From assembly GCA_963812945.1 (NCBI GenBank), contig CAWEXD010000004.1, forward strand, positions 1-64,000: 64,000 nucleotides of DNA. The letters are read 5' to 3'. This document shows positions 55,185-63,977 of this stretch, one piece after another (within the stretch, counting starts at the first letter, position 1; each line of letters opens with the position of its first letter). The notes below the pieces were generated by a model that searched no databases, was not told the origin of the DNA, and saw nothing but the letters and a program-made list of their open reading frames with translations. The DNA is from DASRDR01 sp963812945 [NCBI: uncultured Candidatus Rokubacteria bacterium]. Its GTDB lineage: Bacteria > Methylomirabilota > Methylomirabilia > Rokubacteriales. A program made the translations under genes and the position numbers.

Positions 55185-55856
55185 ATGCGGCGACCGCTCA
55201 CGCTCGTCCTGGGGGTCGCGGTCGCGCTGGCGCCCTGCACCGGCGGGCCGAACGGGGATCCCATGGGGGGGCCCCCCACCGTGTTCGAGCGCTTCGTGCT
55301 GTCGGCCTGCGCGCCCTGCGTCCGGGAGACGTACCCGATCGCCACGCTCACGGTCGCACCGATGACGCTGACGGGGTTCCCGCGCACCGCGGCCGGGTCG
55401 GCGGCGCGGCCGGGCGAGATCGCGATCGAGGTCCTGCGCGCCCACCAGCCCGGCCGTCCGGACTGGAAGTCCTTGGCCCTGCGGGTGACGCTCCTGGTGC
55501 CGACCGGCGCCGGAGGGGATCTTTTCCGGCTCGGGACGGGGCTCCTGGACGGAGGCGAGGTGGCCGGGCTCGCCCGGGCCGTGGGCGAGATGGGACGGCT
55601 GGCGGCCGCGCCCGCGGGCGACGGGGCGGCGGAAAGCGCCGACGTTGACTTCCACGGCGGGACCCTCCGCATCGGCGTGCTGCGCGTCCGCGGAGATGCG
55701 GTCGGCTACGTCCAGACGGGCGATCTCCCCACGCTCCTCCAGCGGGCGGTCTGGGAGGTGCCGACGACTCTTTACCTCCCGGTCAAGGACCTGCCGGACC
55801 TGGGCGCCGCGCTGGGGAAAGCCGCGGCCAGGATCGAGCAGGCTCGGAGCAACTGA
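55185..55856 (+). CDS. Exported protein of unknown function
   Basis: 223 residues starting at the ATG after GGAGGGG. The hydrophobic start LTLVLGVAVALAPC looks like a signal peptide; a Pro before the Cys makes a lipoprotein site uncertain. A CAPCVRETYPIATLTVAP stretch holds two further cysteines, and the C-terminal half is a mixed alpha/beta domain. No family recognised. It shares one base with the next gene (TGATG), so the operon is translationally coupled. Confidence 0.65.
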   Translation: MRRPLTLVLGVAVALAPCTGGPNGDPMGGPPTVFERFVLSACAPCVRETYPIATLTVAPMTLTGFPRTAAGSAARPGEIAIEVLRAHQPGRPDWKSLALRVTLLVPTGAGGDLFRLGTGLLDGGEVAGLARAVGEMGRLAAAPAGDGAAESADVDFHGGTLRIGVLRVRGDAVGYVQTGDLPTLLQRAVWEVPTTLYLPVKDLPDLGAALGKAAARIEQARSN

Positions 55857-56227
55857 TGGGGAACGCCCTGGCCGGGACCGGGCGGCGCGCGTGGCTCCTG
55901 GGGCTGACCGTGTGGCTCGTCGCGGTGGCCCATGGCGGCGCCATGGCGGAGTCGCGGCTCTTCGAGCTACAGGTGAAGAGCGGCCGCCTTCCGCCGAACC
56001 AAGCGCTCGTCCGGGTGCGGCAGGGCGACGAGGTCACGCTCAAGTGGACGAGCGACCAGGCCGTGGCGCTTCACCTCCACGGCTACGACCTCGAGGCGAA
56101 GCTCACACCCCCGGCCCCCTACGAGATGCGCTTCACGGCCCGCGCGGCCGGCCGCTTTCCCATCGAGATCCACGGCGCGGGGGGGAAGCACGCCACCATC
56201 GGATATCTCGAGGTCCACCCGCGCTGA
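55856..56227 (+). CDS. Exported cupredoxin-like protein (possible FedB-like)
   Basis: 123 residues with a signal peptide (LLGLTVWLVAVAHGGAMA) and one cupredoxin-like beta-sandwich: VRVRQGDEVTLKWTSDQAVALHLHGYDLE and AAGRFPIEIHGAGGKHATIGYLEV. Several His are present but the classical Cys copper ligand is missing. It immediately precedes a large membrane protein. The pair matches the sizes I remember for FedB and FedA of Burkholderia sp. NF100; that identification is from memory and tentative. Confidence 0.65.
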   Translation: MGNALAGTGRRAWLLGLTVWLVAVAHGGAMAESRLFELQVKSGRLPPNQALVRVRQGDEVTLKWTSDQAVALHLHGYDLEAKLTPPAPYEMRFTARAAGRFPIEIHGAGGKHATIGYLEVHPR

Positions 56228-56249
56228 GCTCCCCTCGCCTCGGGCCTCG

Positions 56250-57779
56250 ATGACGGCGTTCGGACGGCGGCTGGCGAGGGGACTCGCCGCCCTCCCGGCG
56301 CTGGCGCCCGGGGTGGCGATCGCGCACGGCTTCGGCCAGCGCTACGACCTGCCCGTTCCGCTGTGGCTCTGGGCCGCGGCGGCGGCCGCCGCCGTTGCCC
56401 TCTCGTTCGTGATCATCGGGCTCTTCGTGAAGGCCAGCCCCGGGCTCCGGGGCTACTGGCGGCTGAACCTCCTGCGCTACCCGCTCGCCCGGCTGCTCGC
56501 CAGCCGCCCGGTGCGGCTCGGTGCCCAGCTCGCCGCGGTCGCGCTGCTCGCGCTGATCCTGGTGGCGAGCCTGGCCGGGGACCAGAGCCCGACGCGGAAC
56601 CTCGCCCCGACGGCCATCTGGGTCGCGTGGTGGGTGGGGTTCGCGTATCTGTCGGCGCTCGTCGGCAATCTCTGGGCGGTGATCAATCCCTGGTCGGCGA
56701 TCTTCCGGTGGGGCGAGGCGCTCTTCGGGTCCGGCCGCCCGGCGCGTCGGTATCCCTACCGCCTCGGCGTCTGGCCGGCCGTCGCGCTCTTCCTCGCGTT
56801 CGCCTGGGTCGAGCTGGTCTTCACGGGCCGCAGCATGCCCGCCCAGCTCGGTCGCCTGATCATCGGATACTCGGCGCTCACCTGGACGGCCATGGCGCTC
56901 TTCGGGCGGGCCACGTGGCTACGATTCGGCGACCCGTTCGCGACCGCGTTCTCCGTCATCGCCCGGTTCGCTCCGACGGAGGTCCGCGTCACGGACGGGG
57001 AGGCCTGCCGGCGATGCGAGCTCCCCTGCGCGGGGCCGGACGGCGCCTGCCTCGACTGCGGCCCGTGCTTCGACCGCGCCGCCCCGCCGCGACGCGCCTG
57101 GAACCTCCGGCCGTTCGCGGCCGGCCTCGTCAACACGGGCGACGTCACGCCGTCGATGATGGTGTTCGTCCTCCTCCTGCTCTCGACCGTGACCTTCGAC
57201 GGGTTCACCGCGACGCCCGCGTGGGCGGGGCTCGAGGGGGCGCTGTACGCGGCGCTGGCGCCGCTCGGGGACGCCCGGCTCACCGTCATCGGAACCCTCG
57301 GGCTCCTCGCGTTCCCGCTCCTCTTCGTGCTCGTGTACCTGGCCTTCGCGCGCTGGATGGCGTGGATGGCCGGCGACGAGCTCCCGACGGGCACCGTGGC
57401 CTGTCTCTTCGTGCTCTCGCTGGTCCCGATCGCGATCGCCTACCACCTGGCGCACTACTTCACCTACCTCCTGATCCAGGGCCAGCTCCTCATCCGGCTC
57501 GCCTCCGATCCGCTCGGGCTCGGCTGGAACCTCTTCGGCACCGCACGGTACCGGCCCGACATCGGGATCGTGGGCGCGCGGGCCGTCTGGTACACGGCCG
57601 TCGTCGCCATCGTCCTCGGCCACGTCATCGCGGTGTACGTCGCCCACGTCGTCGCGCTCCGGGAGTTCCGCGACCGCCGAGCCGCGCTCCGCAGCCAGCT
57701 GCCGATGCTGGTGCTCATGGTGGGGTACACGGTGGTGAGCCTCTGGATCATCGCCCAGCCCATCGTCGAGACGAGGTAG
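56250..57779 (+). CDS. Polytopic membrane protein with six-cysteine loop (possible FedA-like)
   Basis: 509 residues with about ten membrane helices. A hydrophilic loop carries six cysteines, C253, C256, C260, C267, C270 and C273, in CRRCELPCAGPDG followed by ACLDCGPC, a likely Zn or Fe-S site. Histidines cluster in a later helix (AYHLAHYFTYLLIQGQLL). Related database entries are, as I recall, often labelled fenitrothion hydrolase after FedA, but the native role is unknown. It lies 22 bp after the cupredoxin-like gene. Confidence 0.7.
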   Translation: MTAFGRRLARGLAALPALAPGVAIAHGFGQRYDLPVPLWLWAAAAAAAVALSFVIIGLFVKASPGLRGYWRLNLLRYPLARLLASRPVRLGAQLAAVALLALILVASLAGDQSPTRNLAPTAIWVAWWVGFAYLSALVGNLWAVINPWSAIFRWGEALFGSGRPARRYPYRLGVWPAVALFLAFAWVELVFTGRSMPAQLGRLIIGYSALTWTAMALFGRATWLRFGDPFATAFSVIARFAPTEVRVTDGEACRRCELPCAGPDGACLDCGPCFDRAAPPRRAWNLRPFAAGLVNTGDVTPSMMVFVLLLLSTVTFDGFTATPAWAGLEGALYAALAPLGDARLTVIGTLGLLAFPLLFVLVYLAFARWMAWMAGDELPTGTVACLFVLSLVPIAIAYHLAHYFTYLLIQGQLLIRLASDPLGLGWNLFGTARYRPDIGIVGARAVWYTAVVAIVLGHVIAVYVAHVVALREFRDRRAALRSQLPMLVLMVGYTVVSLWIIAQPIVETR

Positions 57780-57807
57780 ACACACACACCAAAGGGAGAG
57801 ACGCGAC

Positions 57808-58149
57808 ATGAACAGGGTCCTCGTGGCGGCCGCGGTCCTCGCGGGCGCCCTGTCCCCGATGGCCGCAGAAGCGCAGCTCCCGACGAGCCAGGTGATCCTC
57901 GAGAATCCGTCGGTCCGCGTGACCCTCCTGACCTTCGCCCCCGGGGGAGCCACGGGGCGCCACCAGGGGATCGAGTCGGAGATCGGCATCGTCATCGAGG
58001 GGCAGCTGACGGTCGAGAGCCCCACCGGGCGGCAACACCTCAGCCCCGGCGGCGTCTACTGGATGCCCGGGCTCACGCCCCACGACGTCCGCAACGAGGG
58101 CGGCGCCCCGGCCAAGATGTGGGACATCTTCCTGAAGCGCTGCGACTAG
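57808..58149 (+). CDS. Exported cupin-domain protein
   Basis: 113 residues with a signal peptide (VLVAAAVLAGALSPMAAEA) and a single cupin barrel: FAPGGATGRHQGIESEIGIV, GQLTVESPTGRQHLSPGGV, and YWMPGLTPHDVRNEG. The His pattern (GRHQ and TPHDV) is compatible with one metal. GGGAGAG precedes the ATG. It is 28 bp after the membrane protein and probably the last gene of that operon. Confidence 0.75.
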   Translation: MNRVLVAAAVLAGALSPMAAEAQLPTSQVILENPSVRVTLLTFAPGGATGRHQGIESEIGIVIEGQLTVESPTGRQHLSPGGVYWMPGLTPHDVRNEGGAPAKMWDIFLKRCD

Positions 58150-58154
58150 AACCT

Positions 58155-58315
58155 ATTCCAAAAACGCTTGTTCAACTCAAGGTGGACGTCATCGTGGCCG
58201 CGTCTGAAACCCTCGTCGACGCCGCTCGCCACGCCACCAGCACGATCCCGATTGTGTTTTGGCTGGTGTCCGATCCTATCGCGGCTGGATACGTGGCGAG
58301 CTTGCGGCGGCCGGG
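58155..58315 (+). pseudogene. Fragment of an ABC transporter substrate-binding protein
   Basis: About 50 codons encode LKVDVIVAASETLVDAARHA then IPIVFWLVSDPIAAGYVASL, the recognisable middle of an ABC_sub_bind (TrpX-like) periplasmic protein. Neither end of the gene is present. The frame ends in a GC-rich stretch (CCGGGGGCCGGGCC) where a different gene fragment begins on the other strand. Confidence 0.65.
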
Positions 58316-58533
58316 GGCCGGGCCGCCGTGACCGCCGCCCCGCCGGGGACGCTCGAGCTCTTCCGACAGCTCCTTGATGCGGCGACGGATGTCGCCCTGG
58401 AGGTGGTCGGTGCCTTGTGCTTGGGCATCACCCGCAGCATCTCGCGCAGGCATTCCAGCCGGTCCCGGGGATCGCGCGCCTTGCGGAACGCGTCCTCGGC
58501 CGCCCGGTAGTCCGGCGTCAGATTCGCGGGCAT
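58310..58533 (-). pseudogene. 5' fragment of a TGS/DRG-type GTPase, frameshifted
   Basis: From the ATG at 58533 the frame encodes MPANLTPDYRAAEDAFRKAR then DRLECLREMLRVMPKHK, the conserved N-terminus of DRG/Obg-related TGS GTPases. It continues in another frame with GTDHLQGDIRRRIKELSEEL. One missing G near 58411-58414 accounts for the shift. The GTPase domain itself is absent; the piece ends at the GC-rich junction with the transporter fragment. From memory of the family. Confidence 0.6.
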
Positions 58534-58701
58534 GGCGTTGGTGAGGGAGGCCGGACGTCGTGACGGCACGCCCCAACCGCCCGATCTCGATTGTACGCCG
58601 GCGCGGGCACCCGCCCGGTCACGGCCCGGTCAAGGTCCGCCGAGCTGGTCGGCCGTTACGGGTTCCGCCTGGTCATCTCCATGGTCAAGTCGGGGATCCG
58701 A

Positions 58702-59730
58702 TCACGGGGGCCGGGGCGCGACGGTCTCTGCCGAATCCTCGTTTCGACCGCGAAAATAGGCTTCCATGAACTCTCTCCACTCCGGCACCGGACGAACGAA
58801 GGCCCACGGACCCCCGGGGGAAACGGGAGCCACGTCCCGATCGATGTCGATGGCGAGCCGGTCGAACGCCCGATGCCGCTGCTCGTGGCGGCGGTCGCCC
58901 ATCGCCCCGTGATACAAGTGGAGGAGTCTCTGGTCGAGGAAGCCGACCCGCCCTCCGATCGCCGCGTGCGCCGACTCGGCCCAGCGCACGTAGCTGCTAC
59001 GGGCCAGGTACGAGCAGCCGACTGCCTTCGCGGAGGCGAGCCACCGCGTCGAACGGCCAAGGGCTGCGAGTATCCAGAACCAGTCGCCCGATCCGACGAT
59101 GGCCCGGTCGAAGAACGGGACATCCCCCAGCGTCGACCGGCGGGCGGCCCACGCCATCCCCGGGTTTCCGCGCAGGGAGGGCGGCATGCAGCCGCCCGTA
59201 CTGCCGAGGATGTGGGCTTCGACGAACCGGTCCGGGCCGAGCGCTCGGAGGACACGGCCGGCGGAAGCGGCAGCGGCCGCATCCGGCGGGCGCCCGAGCC
59301 TGGCCCCCACGGCGTTCGCCCCGCCGTCCTGCAGCGCACGGGTCGAACGCGGACCGAGGTAACGGACCTCCGAGAAGAGCTGGATGGCGCGATGCGTCTC
59401 GAGCGCCTCCAGGGCCCGCGCGCCCCAGTCCGGATCGCAGAAGATGACGTCGCAGTCGATCCAGGCGACGAACTCGACCTCGGCGGGCAGGCGGGCGAGC
59501 GCGAGGTTCAGCAGTCGCTCCTTCTGCCACATGAGGTCGCCGCCGCAGATCCGGATCGAGAGATCCGCGTCGTCTGGACCGAGCTGGAACTTGCCCTCGG
59601 GATGCCACTCGACCGTGAGGAGCGGGATGCCGAGGTGGTGGCGAAAGCAGCGGTAGTTCCGACGGCGGCTCTCCCATCCGAGGGGGTTGAAGTAGCACGC
59701 GACGGCCCAGAAGCTCCCCACGGGGCTCAC
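58702..59730 (-). CDS. Putative GT-A glycosyltransferase
   Basis: 342 residues from a GTG. The segment FVAWIDCDVIFCDPDWGARAL holds a DxD-like Asp-Cys-Asp, as in GT-A enzymes that bind a nucleotide sugar through a metal. CYFNPLGWESRRRNYRCFR at the N-terminus and SYVRWAESAHAAIGGRVGFL later are further conserved-looking blocks. I place it among nucleotide-diphospho-sugar transferases without an exact family. Confidence 0.65.
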   Translation of the reverse strand: MSPVGSFWAVACYFNPLGWESRRRNYRCFRHHLGIPLLTVEWHPEGKFQLGPDDADLSIRICGGDLMWQKERLLNLALARLPAEVEFVAWIDCDVIFCDPDWGARALEALETHRAIQLFSEVRYLGPRSTRALQDGGANAVGARLGRPPDAAAAASAGRVLRALGPDRFVEAHILGSTGGCMPPSLRGNPGMAWAARRSTLGDVPFFDRAIVGSGDWFWILAALGRSTRWLASAKAVGCSYLARSSYVRWAESAHAAIGGRVGFLDQRLLHLYHGAMGDRRHEQRHRAFDRLAIDIDRDVAPVSPGGPWAFVRPVPEWREFMEAYFRGRNEDSAETVAPRPP

Positions 59731-60192
59731 GAGCTCACGGGCGCCGCGTCCCGGCGCGCCTCGCAGCCTCGCGGCCCGCGTCGGTCTCGGCCTGTGGGCA
59801 CCTCATGCGGGTGATGGCCGGCTCGGCCTCGGCCCGGTACGGACGCCGCCTGCAGCCGCCCACGCATCCCGTGGCGACGCATCCGGGAGAAAGGTGGCCT
59901 TCCCTGAGATCAGATCCGGCCGGCACCCGACTTCTTTTGCCGTCCGTTCCCTCGATCCGTTCACGCCACCCGCCGCCTCCGCGCCGCCCGTCGACGGTCG
60001 CCCGGTGACGGCTTGCAGGGCACCGACCGGGCACCGCGGGAGAGACGCCGCGCCCTTCGGGCCGGATAGGCACTTCAACGTATATCGCGCCGGCGACGGC
60101 ACGTCAACGGACGCGGACGGAACGGGTCTTGTTGGTATCATGGCGCGCATCTCCCATCGGCGGACGAACGGTTCTGGAGGCGGCGCGAGCCC
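59731..60192. other. Divergent intergenic region
   Basis: 462 bp between two divergent glycosyltransferase genes. A GGAGG lies 11-15 bp before the gene at 60193. I see no convincing promoter, RNA or coding region; open frames here lack family features. Confidence 0.5.
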
Positions 60193-61398
60193 ATGAAGCG
60201 CGTATCGATGGTCATTCACACGAGCGTTTTTCCCCCGGAGCACGGAGGCGCCACGAGCATGCGCCACGTCGCGGAGGGTTTGGCGCGCGAGGGCGTCCGC
60301 GTGAGGGTTCTCGTCAAGATGCACCCGCCGTTTCCGAAGCGCATTCGTTTCCTCGGCCAGTTCCCGCGCGATCTCGACGCCTTCCGAGGGGAGCTCAGGG
60401 CCTGGTGCGACACGGGCGTCCACGGCGGCCCCTCGTGGACCTTCCGTGACGTCGAGTACCTCGGCGTGCAGGGCAGCAGCGATCTGGCGCGCGCCGCGCG
60501 GACCGAGCTCGACTCGTTCGCGCCGGACGCATTCATCCTGCTCGATGACTCGCCGGAGGAAGGGTTGGAGCTGTTCGAGGCGGCGGCCGAGAGCGGGCGC
60601 TTCGTCTTCTTCGCTCGCACGATCTTCGCCCTTCCGTTCGGTCCTCACTCCATCAAGCCTTCCGAGACGGTCGCCGCCGCGATACGCCGCGCGGTGAAGA
60701 TTGTTGCGGTAAGCCGCTTCGCGCAGCAGTACATCAAGGAGCACCTCTGCAAGGACGCGACCGTCCTATATCCGAGCGGTTTCGGCCACCTGCCGCTCCC
60801 GGCCCTAGGCCGCTTCTCCAACAGGTTCGTGACCATGATCAACCCGTGCCCCTGGAAGGGAAGCTCGATCTTCCTCAGGCTCACCCGCCGCCGTCCGGAC
60901 GTCGCCTTCGCGGCCGTGCCGTCGTGGGGAACGATGCCCCGCATGCTCGAGGAGTTGAGGAGACTGCCGAACGTGACGATCCTCGCGGAGACGCCGCGCA
61001 TCGACGAGATCTTCGCGCAGACGAAGGTGCTGCTCGTTCCCAGCCTGTGGCAAGAGGCTTTCGGACGGGTGTCACCGGAGGCGTTGCTGCGCGGCGTCCC
61101 AGTCATCGCGAGCGACCTGGCCGGTCTGCGGGAGTCGACCATGGACGTTGCGACGCTCATCCCGGTCGAGCCGCTTCGCGTCGGTGCCCCTCCGGGCAGA
61201 CCGTTCCATCTGGTCGATTGGCGGGAGCCGGACAACGACGTCGAGCCCTGGAGCACGGCGCTGGACCGCCTGCTTTCGAGCCCCGAGCACTATGCGGAGG
61301 TCTCCGCGAGTGGCCGGGAGGCGGCGACGCGCTTCGTCGAGGGCCTGCAGCGGCGCTCGATTGTGGACGCGATCCGGCCGGAGGCGATTCGAGTCTAG
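60193..61398 (+). CDS. Glycosyltransferase, GT4-like
   Basis: 401 residues with a GT-B layout. The N-terminal VIHTSVFPPEHGGATSMRHV contains the glycine-rich acceptor loop. The C-terminal half has LVPSLWQEAFGRVSPEALLRGVP with the E-x7-E donor motif, and INPCPWKGSSIFLRL. It could glycosylate a small molecule made by the adjacent adenylation/carrier genes or a surface glycan. Confidence 0.82.
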   Translation: MKRVSMVIHTSVFPPEHGGATSMRHVAEGLAREGVRVRVLVKMHPPFPKRIRFLGQFPRDLDAFRGELRAWCDTGVHGGPSWTFRDVEYLGVQGSSDLARAARTELDSFAPDAFILLDDSPEEGLELFEAAAESGRFVFFARTIFALPFGPHSIKPSETVAAAIRRAVKIVAVSRFAQQYIKEHLCKDATVLYPSGFGHLPLPALGRFSNRFVTMINPCPWKGSSIFLRLTRRRPDVAFAAVPSWGTMPRMLEELRRLPNVTILAETPRIDEIFAQTKVLLVPSLWQEAFGRVSPEALLRGVPVIASDLAGLRESTMDVATLIPVEPLRVGAPPGRPFHLVDWREPDNDVEPWSTALDRLLSSPEHYAEVSASGREAATRFVEGLQRRSIVDAIRPEAIRV

Positions 61399-61407
61399 TG
61401 CCGCGTG

Positions 61408-62049
61408 TCACGGCGCCCGATAGCGCGAGAGGTAGAGCCCGGAGCCGACCGGGAGGAGGACGGACTCGACTCCGGACACGAGGCGCAGGTGTTTGCGGTA
61501 GCGGAGCGCGTCGAGGGCGACGGCGGCGGGCGAGAGCATGTTGTCGGCGACGACGATCGCGCCGCGGTGGAGGCGGGCAAGCAGGGCGTCGAAGCAGCTG
61601 ATGTACAGATCCTTCCAGATGTCGAGGAGGACGAAGTCGTAGCTCTCCTCGGAGGAGCCGAGTAGCTCGACCGCGTCGCCGCGCCTGAGCTCGACGTGGA
61701 CGCGGAGTCCGGCCCGGTCGAGCGCGTTGCCCGCCCGCTCGAGCTTCTCTCCGGAGAGGTCGATCCCGATCACCCGGCCACCGTTCGCCCTCGCAGCCTC
61801 CGCCAGCCAGAGCGTTGAGTAGCCGTACGCGACGCCCACGTCGAGGATCGAGGCGGCCCGCGCCTCGCGCGCGAGCAGGTTCAGCAGGGCTCCGGTGGCC
61901 GGGCCGACGCAGAGCAGGAACTCGTCACGCCGCTCGACCTGTGCCTCGGGCGAAAGCCGCGAGAAGACCTCGTCCTCGCGCCGCGCCCGCTCCTCGAAAT
62001 CGGCAAGGACCCGTTCGACCCGTTCGTCCACGGCGTAGCGGGCTCCCAA
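61408..62049 (-). CDS. Class I O-methyltransferase (caffeoyl-CoA type)
   Basis: 213 residues from a TTG, or about 207 from a GTG at 62031. Motif I is ILDVGVAYGYSTLWLA, followed by RVIGIDLSGEKLERA and YDFVLLDIWKDLYISCFDAL, then GAIVVADNML. These O-methyltransferases act on catechols or small acids using SAM and a divalent metal. It lies 3 bp after the adenylation gene, so both act in one pathway. Confidence 0.82.
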   Translation of the reverse strand: MGARYAVDERVERVLADFEERARREDEVFSRLSPEAQVERRDEFLLCVGPATGALLNLLAREARAASILDVGVAYGYSTLWLAEAARANGGRVIGIDLSGEKLERAGNALDRAGLRVHVELRRGDAVELLGSSEESYDFVLLDIWKDLYISCFDALLARLHRGAIVVADNMLSPAAVALDALRYRKHLRLVSGVESVLLPVGSGLYLSRYRAP

Positions 62050-62052
62050 GGC

Positions 62053-63687
62053 TCAGGGCTCGACGTCCTCGGCCGACCCCGCGCCGTCCGAGCGCAGCCC
62101 ATCGACGTCGATCTTGCCGCGGAGGTTACGCGGGAGCGAATCGTGGAACACGAACCGCTCCGGGACCATGTAGGGGGGAAGCTTCGCCGCGCAGAACTCC
62201 TTGAGCGCTACGACCGGAATCCGCGGGCTGCCAAGGTGGGCGACGAGCACGGGGCCGCGCGGCCCCACGACCGGGACCACCGCCGCCTCGGCCACCCCGG
62301 GGTGCTCGCGCAGGCGCACCTCGATCTCACCCGGCTCGACGCTGTACCCACGGATCTTCACCATCCGGCCGAGGCGGCCAACGTAGCGGAGGTCTCCCGT
62401 CGGGAGCTCGACCGCAAGGTCGCACGTTCGGTACCAGGGTCCCCCGCCATCCGCCGCCTCGACGAGCCTCTCGGTCGTGAGCGCCGGTTGGCCCAGGTAT
62501 CCCGTCGTCAGGCCCACGCCGCGCAGCTGGAGCTCCCCGACCGCGCCCACCGGGACGACCCGACCGCGACGGCCGCGATCGCGATCGGGCTCCGGCTCGG
62601 GTTCGACGAGGCGCGCCTCGTAGTGGGCGCAAGGGCGTCCGATCGGAACGGGCCCGTCGACCGTCGCGTTCGCCGGGAGCTCGAAGAACGCGGCGACGTT
62701 CGTCTCCGTGGACCCATAGAAGTTGAACGTCCGCGGGTGGGGGAGCCTCCGCCGGAGCAGGGCGAGTTGAGCGGCGGGGAAGGTCTCGCCGGCGAACGCG
62801 AGGACCCGGAGGGAGTGGAGATCGTGACGCTCGAGGTCGGGAAGCTCGGCGATCCGCGACAGGATCGCGGGCCCGGAGAACCAGACCGTCACCTTCTCCT
62901 CCGCGAGCAGTTCCACGATAGGCCGCGCCAGCGGACGCACCTCCTCCGGGACGAGCACGAGCCGCGCTCCGATCGAGAGGCTCGAGAAGATGTCAAACAG
63001 CGACATGCCGAAGCTGAACTGGGCGTGGTTGGCGAAGGCGTCGTCCCGGCCGGGCCGGATGAGGTCGTGGCACCACCGCGCGTGCGCCTCGATCGCCGCC
63101 CGGCTCATGAGCCAGCCCTTGTGCGGGCCGGTCGAGGCGGAGGTGTAGAGCACGCATGCGATCTCGGGGTGCGGAGGCAGACCGCTCCGGAGGGGCGGGC
63201 TGCCGGCCTCGCCGTTTCCCCGGCCCTCGCGCGCCCACTCGGCCACGGCCCGCCCGAGTCCGACGGGTCCGAGGACCTCGACTCGGGCCTCCGGCCGGCG
63301 CCGGCGCAGCGCGTCCCCGTAGGCGCGGGCGAAGCGCTCTTCGACGAGCGTCGCGGCGACCCCGCAGGCCGCGTGAATGTCCGCATTGCGCTCGGCCGGC
63401 GCACCTGGATCGACCGGCACGTAGGCGCAGCCGGCCCGGAGCACGCCGAGGATCGCGGCGATTGCATCGCTGGACCGAGTGAGGTAGAGGCCGATCCGCG
63501 CACCCGGTTCGATCCCGATCGACTGGAGCCTCGCGGCCACGCGAGCGGCGAGCCGGTCGAGCGCGGCGTACGCAATCGCCCCCCGGCTCGGCTCAACGAC
63601 CGCAGGCCTGCCATCGAGCGCGCCGAGGGAGCCGAGCCCCGTCGGGGCCGCGCGCGCGCCCGCGCCGCCGCTCGGCCGGGCGCTCAT
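62053..63687 (-). CDS. Stand-alone amino-acid adenylation (DltA/NRPS-like) enzyme
   Basis: 544 residues of the ANL superfamily. The ATP loop reads YTSASTGPHKG (181-191), with Ala where Gly is usual. A5 is FNFYGSTETNVAAFF, A7-A8 are YRTCDLAVELPTGDLRYVGRLGRMVKIRGYSVEPGEIE across residues about 420-460, and the final lysine is in LPRNLRGKIDVDG. It activates a carboxylic or amino acid as the adenylate and loads it onto the carrier protein whose gene overlaps it by 4 bp. Substrate not predictable by eye. Confidence 0.88.
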   Translation of the reverse strand: MSARPSGGAGARAAPTGLGSLGALDGRPAVVEPSRGAIAYAALDRLAARVAARLQSIGIEPGARIGLYLTRSSDAIAAILGVLRAGCAYVPVDPGAPAERNADIHAACGVAATLVEERFARAYGDALRRRRPEARVEVLGPVGLGRAVAEWAREGRGNGEAGSPPLRSGLPPHPEIACVLYTSASTGPHKGWLMSRAAIEAHARWCHDLIRPGRDDAFANHAQFSFGMSLFDIFSSLSIGARLVLVPEEVRPLARPIVELLAEEKVTVWFSGPAILSRIAELPDLERHDLHSLRVLAFAGETFPAAQLALLRRRLPHPRTFNFYGSTETNVAAFFELPANATVDGPVPIGRPCAHYEARLVEPEPEPDRDRGRRGRVVPVGAVGELQLRGVGLTTGYLGQPALTTERLVEAADGGGPWYRTCDLAVELPTGDLRYVGRLGRMVKIRGYSVEPGEIEVRLREHPGVAEAAVVPVVGPRGPVLVAHLGSPRIPVVALKEFCAAKLPPYMVPERFVFHDSLPRNLRGKIDVDGLRSDGAGSAEDVEP

Positions 63688-63977
63688 CCCGCGGTCCCGG
63701 ACTTCTCTGCGGCAGAGGAAGCCCGCTCGAGGACGAGCTTCACGATGTCGTCCACGCTGTTCATGCGCGAGACGCCGATATCTTCCACGCGCAGCGTGAC
63801 GGGGAACGTGCTCTCGATGAAGGCCACGAGCTCGATCAGCGACAGCGAGGGGACGATCCCGCTCGAGATGAGCTGGGTCGTGTCATCGAGCGTCCCCGGT
63901 GCCTCGCCGGAGAGGAAGCCCTCGAGGATGAAACTTCTGACCGCCCGCCGGATCTCGTCGTCCTTCATTTCGGTCAT
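63684..63977 (-). CDS. Acyl/peptidyl carrier protein
   Basis: 97 residues, four-helix carrier protein. The phosphopantetheine attachment Ser44 lies in GIVPSLSLIELVAFIES. The usual Asp before Ser is replaced by Pro (PSL rather than DSL). The ATG at 63968 is an alternative start. It overlaps the adenylation gene by 4 bp, forming a two-gene loading module. Nothing identifiable follows to the end of the window. Confidence 0.85.
   Translation of the reverse strand: MTEMKDDEIRRAVRSFILEGFLSGEAPGTLDDTTQLISSGIVPSLSLIELVAFIESTFPVTLRVEDIGVSRMNSVDDIVKLVLERASSAAEKSGTAG

Noticed and set aside
59803-60744. Long minus-strand frame opposite the glycosyltransferase at 60193
   Set aside because: Composition is Arg/Ala/Glu-rich antisense shadow of a recognisable glycosyltransferase, with no family motifs.
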